Assembly (NCBI GenBank): GCA_030447145.1
Contig: JAUJLY010000043.1
Location: 1-12,175, forward strand
Length of the DNA stretch: 12,175 bases
Reading direction: 5' to 3'
DNA from: Thermomicrobiales bacterium
Lineage (GTDB): Bacteria; Chloroflexota; Chloroflexia; Thermomicrobiales; UBA6265
The position numbers and the translations under genes are program-made. Below are positions 1-5,504 of this stretch, one piece after another. Every line of letters begins with the position of its first letter. Position 1 is the stretch's first letter. The notes under the pieces are model-generated. The model did no database searches and had not been told where the DNA came from. It worked only from the letters and a program-made list of their open reading frames with translations.

Positions 1-512
1 CTGGAGGCGTCGATCATAAGCGCGTCCCGCGCTACCTTGGCCACGATTGATGCAGCGGCAATAGAGATGCTCAGAGCGTCGCCATCGATAATCCCTATCT
101 GCCAGGTGCTGCTCTCGATCGTCATGGCGTCGATAAGGAGCACGTCTGGTTCGATGTCGAGACCGAGAACGGCCCGTTCCATGACGATACGGTTCGAGGG
201 CCCGAGCCCAATCTCGTCAAGCTCGTCCGGCTCGATAGCAGCCATCGACCAGGAGGGAACGCGGGATTTAATCCCCCCTGCAATAGCTGCTCTCCTGTCC
301 TCCGGGATCGTTTTTGAATCACGAACGGTGCGCCAGAAATCGACATCCCGCATCAGCGTCTCGGGGGGCGGCAGGATAACCGCCGCCGCGACGAGGGGCC
401 CCGCAAGGGCCCCTCGTCCCACCTCGTCTACGCCCGCAATCGCAGAGATCCCTTCTGCATAGAGCGCAAGCTCATATGTCAAGGTTGTCAGCTCCGGTGC
501 CTGATCATCCAT
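1..512 (-). CDS. rnhB: Ribonuclease HII, N-terminal 170 codons (cut by window edge)
   Basis: RNase HII cleaves the RNA strand of RNA-DNA hybrids and nicks at single ribonucleotides embedded in DNA. Reading leftward from ATG at 512-510, 170 codons are visible and the gene runs off the left edge. Family motifs are clear: GVDEVGRGALAGP at residues 27-39 with the metal ligands D29 and E30, DSK at 65-67, LIDA with D128, and GDALS with D145 followed by IAAASIVAKVARD (151-163). All four expected acidic active-site residues are present (D29, E30, D128, D145). The start follows the TAG stop of the upstream phosphotransferase gene with no gap, and an AGG lies 8 nt before it. This implies cotranscription and probably translational coupling. 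The rplS-rnhB neighbourhood is common in bacteria. Family identification is firm; only the missing C-terminus is unknown. Confidence 0.95.
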   Translation of the reverse strand, partial: MDDQAPELTTLTYELALYAEGISAIAGVDEVGRGALAGPLVAAAVILPPPETLMRDVDFWRTVRDSKTIPEDRRAAIAGGIKSRVPSWSMAAIEPDELDEIGLGPSNRIVMERAVLGLDIEPDVLLIDAMTIESSTWQIGIIDGDALSISIAAASIVAKVARDALMIDAS

Positions 513-1454
513 CTAACGAACCTGATCAGCAATGGCCGTGGTGTGGAGGGTAACATCCGCGAGCTCATCCCACCTTCCAATCGACGCGTTATAGGCTTGG
601 TGACTAAGACCGATGTGAAGTTGATAGCATAGAAGGCGCTCACGGTAGTCGTGGAGGTCTCCGCCCAGGTCGGCAAAGAAGCGGTGTGCCTCTGCTGCCA
701 CGCTTATGCCCTGCCATTGCGGATACCACGGGGACCAAAATTCGAACCAGGCGAGCTCGTACACGAAGTCGCCGTACATTGCGCAGCCCCAATCGATCAC
801 CCCCGAGACACGGTGATTGCGCACAAAGGCGTTGTAGTTGAGGAGATCGCTATGAATTACGTGTCGCACATTGGGCATGTCGTTGAGCAACCGTTCCAGC
901 ACAATCACGTCACGATCAAAGACATGGGCTCCGGTGGGTGATGCCTCCAGGTGCGGTCGCCAACCTGCACCGCGCTGATCAGGAAAGTCCTCCAGCGACG
1001 CCCGCAAATGCCCCGGCCACGAGGTCGCCATTCCGTTACCTGACACATCCCAACCACCATAACCGGTTGAGGAGGTGACGCCTACTGTCCGAAGGGCATT
1101 CAGTGTCCCGAGAAGCGACGGCAGTGTCCGCTGATAGTCCACTCTGTCGAGCTTATCGATGAAGCCGCCGGGCACGCGCTGCGATACCGCATAGAAGACC
1201 CCGTCCAGAGAGCTGCGATGTGTCACCTCGGGGATGGGGAGGTCGGGTGACGAGAACTGAAATGCGTAGGCGTCACGGTCGAAATCGTCTCCATGATTGC
1301 TGAACCGGATCACCCAGTGCTGATGATCTTCAGTGAAGGCGAAAGCGGTCGACCATGCTCCCGGACGTAGTGTTTCGACGGCGGCGACATCTAGACCCAG
1401 CCTCTCGGTCAGCAGGGTCTGGACTTGTGTGTTGGAGACACTCGGGGGAGTCAT
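513..1454 (-). CDS. Aminoglycoside/hygromycin-type phosphotransferase family protein
   Basis: A 313-residue kinase-like protein of the APH/choline-kinase fold, closest in motif wording to hygromycin B phosphotransferases. The catalytic loop is VIHSDLLNYN at 199-208, with H201, catalytic D203 and metal ligand N208. The usual HGD is HSD here. The second metal-binding motif is VIDWGCAMYGDF (219-230, D221), followed by an aromatic ELAWFEFWSPWYPQW stretch. The frame stays open upstream to an ATG at 1553, but I chose ATG 1454. AGGA lies 8 nt before it, family-like sequence begins there, and the longer form would run through the rplS terminator. The gene abuts rnhB with no gap. Family members phosphorylate aminoglycosides, hygromycin, choline, homoserine or other small hydroxyl compounds. 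The substrate cannot be read from sequence, so antibiotic resistance is possible but unproven. Confidence 0.85.
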   Translation of the reverse strand: MTPPSVSNTQVQTLLTERLGLDVAAVETLRPGAWSTAFAFTEDHQHWVIRFSNHGDDFDRDAYAFQFSSPDLPIPEVTHRSSLDGVFYAVSQRVPGGFIDKLDRVDYQRTLPSLLGTLNALRTVGVTSSTGYGGWDVSGNGMATSWPGHLRASLEDFPDQRGAGWRPHLEASPTGAHVFDRDVIVLERLLNDMPNVRHVIHSDLLNYNAFVRNHRVSGVIDWGCAMYGDFVYELAWFEFWSPWYPQWQGISVAAEAHRFFADLGGDLHDYRERLLCYQLHIGLSHQAYNASIGRWDELADVTLHTTAIADQVR

Positions 1455-1504
1455 CGCGCGTGTCCTAGTAAATGATGTGACGCATGTCTTAGTGATTGCT
1501 GGCG

Positions 1505-1546
1505 GAAACAAAACGACCAAAGGCACTGGACTGCCTCCGGTCGTTT
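1505..1546 (-). terminator. Rho-independent terminator of rplS
   Basis: Read on the minus strand just after the rplS stop, AAACGACC (1546-1539) pairs perfectly with GGTCGTTT (1518-1511). Inside it AGGCA pairs with TGCCT around a 6-nt loop, with a 2x2 internal loop between the stems. The 3' arm runs into TTTTGTTT. It lies 33 nt beyond the stop codon and about 50 nt before the phosphotransferase start. It should therefore end most rplS transcripts and uncouple rplS from the two genes downstream, unless it reads through or they have their own promoter. Confidence 0.85.
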
Positions 1547-1578
1547 CAGACATTCGATCGAATTACCGGTTGTCCGTG

Positions 1579-2166
1579 CTACTTCTGCTCGTCCTCAGTG
1601 GGCTCGCCCTGCGGAGCGTCCTCAACCGGGTCGGTCGGCTCCTCAGCGCGAGCGGCCTCATCAGCAGCCGCCTTGTCGTCAACGAGCTCTTCGGTCTCTG
1701 GCTCCTGCGCTTCTGCTTCCACGGCTGCAGCTTCGCGGGCCGCGAGCTCGGCGGCGATCCGCTCTTCCTCAAGCCTCGCGGCTCTTTCGGACTGCTTCCG
1801 GGCGGCAGCGGTCAGGTCGCGACGGCGCTCGGTGATACGGGCGGCACGACCGGTGAGCCCACGCAGGTAGTAAAGCTTGGCCCGGCGAACCTTGCCGGAG
1901 CGGGTTACCTCAATCCTGTCGATACGGGGGGAGTGAATCAGGAACGTGCGCTCGACACCCACACTATGGGAGGCGATACGGCGAACGGTGAAGTTCTCGT
2001 TGATACCACCGCCACGACGGCGAATGACCACGCCCTCGAAGACCTGGATCCGCTCGCGGCTGCCCTCGACAACCTTCGCATGCACGCGCACTGTGTCACC
2101 GGCGCTAAACTGCGGAACTTCCTTGAACTGCTCCGCTTCGATGGAGCGAATTAGTTGGGCAACCAT
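1579..2166 (-). CDS. rplS: 50S ribosomal protein L19 with long acidic C-terminal tail
   Basis: L19 sits at the interface of the 30S and 50S subunits. Residues 1-115 are a standard L19: FSAGDTVRVHAKVVEG (20-35), RIQVFEGVVIRRRGGG (39-54), FTVRRIASHSVGVERTF (59-75), and KLYYLRGLTGRAARI (97-111). Bacterial L19 usually ends near residue 115-120. This one continues to 195 with a low-complexity Ala/Glu/Arg segment, first mixed charge (about 119-150, likely helical) and then strongly acidic with prolines (about 151-195). The tail is in frame with no sign of a frameshift, and its stop is followed directly by a terminator. The ATG at 2166 has AGAGGA about 11 nt upstream and AGGAA closer in. The gene has its own promoter at 2285-2314. 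The core is certain; the tail's function is unknown. Confidence 0.97.
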   Translation of the reverse strand: MVAQLIRSIEAEQFKEVPQFSAGDTVRVHAKVVEGSRERIQVFEGVVIRRRGGGINENFTVRRIASHSVGVERTFLIHSPRIDRIEVTRSGKVRRAKLYYLRGLTGRAARITERRRDLTAAARKQSERAARLEEERIAAELAAREAAAVEAEAQEPETEELVDDKAAADEAARAEEPTDPVEDAPQGEPTEDEQK

Positions 2167-2284
2167 ATTCCTACGTTCCTCTTGTATTACCGAAACAGCG
2201 TGTTAGTTAATGGACCTGGACACGTTCAATATTGCAGGGAATAGTGCACATAGTCTCTGTCCCGAGATCAACAGGCACCGCGCG

Positions 2285-2314
2285 ATTGTAGCATGCTCAT
2301 TCGCTGCCAGCCAA
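2285..2314 (-). promoter_or_regulatory. Predicted sigma70-type promoter for rplS
   Basis: On the minus strand TTGGCT (2314-2309) and TACAAT (2290-2285) are separated by 18 nt, a good match to housekeeping -35/-10 elements. The predicted start of transcription, near 2278, leaves a leader of about 110 nt before the rplS ATG. The -35 lies only a few bases past the stop of the methyltransferase/MTHFR gene, so rplS appears to be transcribed independently of it. Confidence 0.6.
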
Positions 2315-2322
2315 TCGCTGGG

Positions 2323-4212
2323 TTATTTGTCTCTGTCCTCAAGCACCTGGATGACCTCCGCCGCAACCTCGTAACGCCCGAAGGAAGGCATGAGATAGAC
2401 GCCCTCGGCATGGGGACGTAACTCGTGGAGCAACTCCTGCGCCATCTTGACTCCTTCCTTGCGGCCTGAGTTACCAGCCTTACGCATCCGCTCCCGCGCT
2501 TCGTCGGTCAGGGTGATGCCTGGTACTTCATTATGGAGGAACTCGGCATGCCGTGAGCTTTGCAGTGGCAGGATGCCAATCATCACAGGTACCGGAAGTC
2601 GGTCTACACCATAGAGTTCCAGGAAGTTGGTCCAGACGCGCATATCGAAGATCGGCTGGGTCATAACGAAGTCCGCGCCGGCGTCGATCTTCTCCCGCAG
2701 TCGACGGACCTCTTCGTTAAGATCCGGCTTTGTCGGATCCACCGCGCCGGCGATCGTGAAGTTGGCTGCCCGCCCGATGGACGATCCGGACGAGTCCTCT
2801 CCCTGTTTCATTCTCCTGATTACCCGGATCAGGCCGATCGAGTCGACGTCGTAGACAGCTGATGAATCAGGATAATCACCGAGGCTAGGCGGATCGCCGG
2901 TGAGCGCGAGGATGTTCCGGACGCCAGCGGCATGGGCGCCAAGCAGCTCTGACTGGAGTCCCATCAGGGAACGGTCTCGCGTGGTGAAGTGGATGATCGT
3001 TTCGATACCGATCTGATGCTGGATCAGGTAGCAAAGCATCATCGCGCTCATCCGGACGCGTGCCATCGGGGAGTCGGCGACGTTGATCGCGTCAACGCCG
3101 GCTTCCTTCAGCATCCGGGCTCCATCGAGGGCCTTCTGCGGATTCAGGCCCTTCGGTGGGTCGATCTCCACGCACTTCAGGAATTTCTTCCCGAGCGCTT
3201 TCTTCACCTCGGTATCTTCCTCATCGCTTCCTGGAATAGTAATTACTGTTACCTGCGGGCCGGAACTCTGAGACGTTCGGCCGCTGGGCGAAGGGCGGTG
3301 ATCGGCATTGCCGCGGTCAATGGCATGCCGCATGGCGTTGGTGTGTGCCGAAGTTGTGCCACAGCACCCGCCGATGAGGCGGGCGCCGGCGCTCATCGCC
3401 TCCTGGGCAAACTGGGCGAAGTACTCAGGCGACGACTGGTAAATGAGCCGGGAACCGATCCGTGAGGGCCACCCCGCATTCGGGACTGCAGCTATCCGCG
3501 GGACACGTCCCTCCATAGCCGTATTCGTAAGTTCCTGATGCATCCGGCGGATCACGCCCAGCAGTCGTTGAGGACCCACCGAACAGTTGGCACCGACAAC
3601 GTCGATTCGTTGTTCATTGAGGTGCCGGATGACCTGTTCAGGGCTGGAGCCGGAGAGGGTGAGGCCATCCTCGGCGAAAGTCATCAGGGCGATGATGGGC
3701 AGGTCAGACGCCTCCCGTGCTGCCGCAATGGCAGCGTCCATTTCATTGAGGTCGCCCATCGTCTCGATCATCAGAAGGTCGACGCCGGCCTCCAGCAGCG
3801 CCCCGATCTGCTCGGCGAACGCCTCCTGCGCCTCTTCCTTCAACAAGGTGCCGTAGGGCTCCAGCGTTCTCCCCGTGGGACCAATGGAACCAGCGACGAG
3901 CACGGGCCTGCCGCTGATCTCGCGCTCCTCACGGGCAATCTTCACGCCGCGAAAGTTGATGTCTCTCACCTTATCGGCCAGGCCGTGCAGCTCCAGCCGG
4001 AATCTGTTTGCCCCGAATGTGTTCGTTTCGATGATGTCCGCGCCCGCATTGAGGTAGCTGCGGTGCACCAGGGCGATGGTGGCTGGGTGTGTGAGATTGA
4101 GGGCGTCAAGACAGGTGTCCAGCTCATGCCCGGCTTCGTAGAGCATTGTGCCCATTGCACCATCGCCGAGGAGGACACCGGCATCGAGACGTTCGAGTAG
4201 GGGATGTGCCAT
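2323..4212 (-). CDS. Bifunctional homocysteine S-methyltransferase / 5,10-methylenetetrahydrofolate reductase
   Basis: A 629-residue two-domain protein of the Bacillus YitJ architecture. Residues 1-300 are a zinc-dependent homocysteine S-methyltransferase: LLGDGAMGTML (14-24), ETNTFGANR (62-70), GANCSVGP (207-214) and GGCCGT (281-286). The three zinc-binding cysteines are C210, C283 and C284. A polar linker (about 303-335) leads to a methylenetetrahydrofolate reductase (about 345-629) with the FAD-barrel motifs VEIDPPKG (348-355, E349 the expected catalytic acid), LALTGDPP (435-442) and TQPIFD (518-523). The MTHFR domain makes 5-methyltetrahydrofolate, and the other domain methylates homocysteine to methionine. 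The methyl donor of such fusions is not settled by sequence. The B12-binding modules of full MetH are absent. The ATG at 4212 is preceded by GGAAAGAG. It is divergent from cphB and upstream of rplS. Confidence 0.93.
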   Translation of the reverse strand: MAHPLLERLDAGVLLGDGAMGTMLYEAGHELDTCLDALNLTHPATIALVHRSYLNAGADIIETNTFGANRFRLELHGLADKVRDINFRGVKIAREEREISGRPVLVAGSIGPTGRTLEPYGTLLKEEAQEAFAEQIGALLEAGVDLLMIETMGDLNEMDAAIAAAREASDLPIIALMTFAEDGLTLSGSSPEQVIRHLNEQRIDVVGANCSVGPQRLLGVIRRMHQELTNTAMEGRVPRIAAVPNAGWPSRIGSRLIYQSSPEYFAQFAQEAMSAGARLIGGCCGTTSAHTNAMRHAIDRGNADHRPSPSGRTSQSSGPQVTVITIPGSDEEDTEVKKALGKKFLKCVEIDPPKGLNPQKALDGARMLKEAGVDAINVADSPMARVRMSAMMLCYLIQHQIGIETIIHFTTRDRSLMGLQSELLGAHAAGVRNILALTGDPPSLGDYPDSSAVYDVDSIGLIRVIRRMKQGEDSSGSSIGRAANFTIAGAVDPTKPDLNEEVRRLREKIDAGADFVMTQPIFDMRVWTNFLELYGVDRLPVPVMIGILPLQSSRHAEFLHNEVPGITLTDEARERMRKAGNSGRKEGVKMAQELLHELRPHAEGVYLMPSFGRYEVAAEVIQVLEDRDK

Positions 4213-4397
4213 GAACTCTTTCCATCGAGCGCATCAGCGCGATAGCTGGGCCCAAAAAAACTCTCAGGTAACCACCGGCAAGCCAGGGTAGTGTGACATG
4301 TTCCGGTAGGTGGCTGATCCGGTGCTGTGGCTACCGTAGCACAGGAAATGGGGGTTTCCGATCGGGGCATGGACGGCTAGGCACTGGCTCCTCTGTG

Positions 4398-4427
4398 TTG
4401 ACGTTTTGCCGGCACTCGCGGTACATT
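4398..4427 (+). promoter_or_regulatory. Predicted sigma70-type promoter for cphB
   Basis: TTGACG (4398-4403) and TACATT (4422-4427) are separated by 18 nt, matching 5 of 6 and 4 of 6 consensus bases. Transcription would start near 4434, giving a leader of about 84 nt before the cphB ATG at 4518. Confidence 0.6.
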
Positions 4428-4448
4428 CCTTCGCAACCGACCGCACAC

Positions 4449-4492
4449 CATCGCGCGCGTAGCTGATCTCGGTTCACCGCTGTTGCGCGATG
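4449..4492 (+). promoter_or_regulatory. Hairpin in the 5' leader of cphB
   Basis: CATCGCGC (4449-4456) and GCGCGATG (4485-4492) form a perfect 8-bp, GC-rich stem around a 28-nt loop, entirely inside the predicted cphB leader and 25 nt before the start codon. No T run follows, so it is not a terminator. The cphB ribosome binding site is weak (an AGG 7 nt before the ATG), so leader structure could influence translation. Its function is inferred only from its position. Confidence 0.4.
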
Positions 4493-4517
4493 CTCACCCC
4501 AGGACCCAGGCAAATAT

Positions 4518-5363
4518 ATGTCTTCTGAAACTCTGAGTGCCAGCTCCGAAGAGCAGTCCGGCAGCGTCTCCAACGGGCGGGGCATTCTTATGCCGATCGG
4601 AGGCGCCGAGGACAAGCTCGATAACAAGGTGATTCTCTCGGAGTTCGTTGAGTACGCTGGAGGCGACAAGGCTCGAATCGCGATTGTACCGACGGCGTCT
4701 TCCATTGAAGCAGCCGGTCTGCGATACAAGGCGATCTTTCTCGGGATGGGCGTGGAGAGCGCCGAGGTTGTCTATATCGGGAGCCGGGAGGACGCGAACG
4801 GCGGCGAGAGTCTTGATGCGATCGCCGACGCCACCGGCATCTTTCTTACAGGCGGGAACCAGATGCGCCTCTCCGCCATCATCGGCGGTACTGAATTCGA
4901 ACAACTCGTCCGGGAACGCCACAACGCGGGTGTCATCGTGGCAGGCACAAGTGCGGGCGCATCCATTCTCTCCGCGCACATGGTTGCTCTCGGAGCAAAC
5001 GGCGCCACGCCGAAGCTTCGCATGGCCCAGATGTTCGCTGGTTTCGGTCTCATCTCCAACGTCATTATCGACCAGCACTTCCGGCAACGAGACCGGATCG
5101 GCAGGTTGCTCTCGCTTGTTGCAGGCAATCCGGGTTTGCTGGGTCTCGGGATCGACGAAGACACTGCACTGGTCATCGATGACTCGGGAATTATGAAGGT
5201 CGTGGGCCGGCACAGCGTCACAATTGTGGACGGCTCACACATGGTCTCCGATATCTTCCAGGTCAAGCGATATGGGGAGATCACCATCAGCGACGTTCGG
5301 CTCCATGTCCTGGGGCCTGGCAGGAAGTTCGATATGACGTCGCGGAAGATGATCCGCGATTAG
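4518..5363 (+). CDS. cphB: Cyanophycinase (peptidase family S51)
   Basis: Cyanophycinase is a serine exopeptidase that degrades cyanophycin, a poly-aspartate with arginine side chains, to beta-Asp-Arg dipeptides. The 281-residue protein is of normal family length. Motifs: LMPIGGAEDK (24-33), IAIVPTASS (54-62), FLTGGNQMRL (109-118), the nucleophile elbow GTSAGAS (143-149, S145) and DQHF (185-188, H187). The Ser-His spacing of 42 and the arginines R191, R193 and R196 after DQHF agree with my recollection of the characterised Synechocystis enzyme, where equivalent residues bind the polymer. There is no signal peptide, so it acts in the cytoplasm. The first 20 residues are Ser/Glu-rich and poorly conserved in character, so a slightly later start is possible. 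It lies 141 nt before cphA on the same strand. Confidence 0.95.
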   Translation: MSSETLSASSEEQSGSVSNGRGILMPIGGAEDKLDNKVILSEFVEYAGGDKARIAIVPTASSIEAAGLRYKAIFLGMGVESAEVVYIGSREDANGGESLDAIADATGIFLTGGNQMRLSAIIGGTEFEQLVRERHNAGVIVAGTSAGASILSAHMVALGANGATPKLRMAQMFAGFGLISNVIIDQHFRQRDRIGRLLSLVAGNPGLLGLGIDEDTALVIDDSGIMKVVGRHSVTIVDGSHMVSDIFQVKRYGEITISDVRLHVLGPGRKFDMTSRKMIRD

Positions 5364-5397
5364 TATTGACATCGACGGAGTAAAGCGCGATGTTCAG

Positions 5398-5421
5398 GCC
5401 TCGCCGGACAACCGGCGGGGC
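5398..5421 (+). terminator. Strong hairpin between cphB and cphA (terminator-like or attenuator)
   Basis: GCCTCGCCGG (5398-5407) pairs with CCGGCGGGGC (5412-5421) around an ACAA loop: ten pairs, one of them T-G. It starts 35 nt after the cphB stop. The 3' side continues ATTCGTGTATAT rather than a pure T run, so as a rho-independent terminator it would be leaky. It may reduce read-through into cphA or stabilise the cphB mRNA end. A TTGACA at 5366-5371 and a TACATT at 5443-5448 nearby lack well-spaced partners. Confidence 0.4.
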
Positions 5422-5504
5422 ATTCGTGTATATAGGCTGTAGTACATTCGTCGCAGTGAAACTCAAGTAATCAGGGCCGTCGATGCGCCCCGGAGGTATA
5501 CACG

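Larger units (their letters stand above)
4213..4517. other. Divergent intergenic region with leader structures, no gene
   Basis: This 305-nt gap separates the methyltransferase/MTHFR gene (minus) from cphB (plus). I see no coding sequence of conserved type. It holds the cphB promoter (4398-4427), a hairpin in the cphB leader (4449-4492), and a compact hairpin at 4325-4344 (CTGT, a bulged G, GCTA, loop CCG, TAGC, ACAG). On the minus strand a run of seven T (4260-4254) lies about 40 nt before the MTHFR start codon. The sequence upstream of it carries complementary blocks (ACCGG and CCGGT) but no clean stem abutting the T run. A small GCGC/GCGC hairpin (about 4228-4246) lies just before the ribosome binding site. 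I could not match the region to a known SAM, cobalamin or T-box leader. Confidence 0.5.

Noticed and set aside
1455..1553. Longer phosphotransferase starting at ATG 1553
   Set aside because: The extension reads through the rplS terminator hairpin and has no family resemblance. ATG 1454 has a better-placed AGGA.
2307..2321. CCAGC/GCTGG hairpin after the methyltransferase/MTHFR stop as a terminator
   Set aside because: Five base pairs, no T run, and it overlaps the rplS -35 element.
4228..4246. TCGCGCTGAT on the minus strand, resembling the start of a SAM-II aptamer
   Set aside because: Too little sequence remains before the start codon to form the pseudoknot; the match is limited to ten bases.
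4253..4270. CTCTCAGG after an A run on the plus strand, as in glycine riboswitches
   Set aside because: The rest of the aptamer (GGAGAG and GCCGAAGG elements) is absent, and no glycine gene follows.
4415..4435. T-box-like TGTACCGCG on the minus strand
   Set aside because: The essential UGG bulge is missing, it is about 165 nt from any T run, and no specifier domain is seen.
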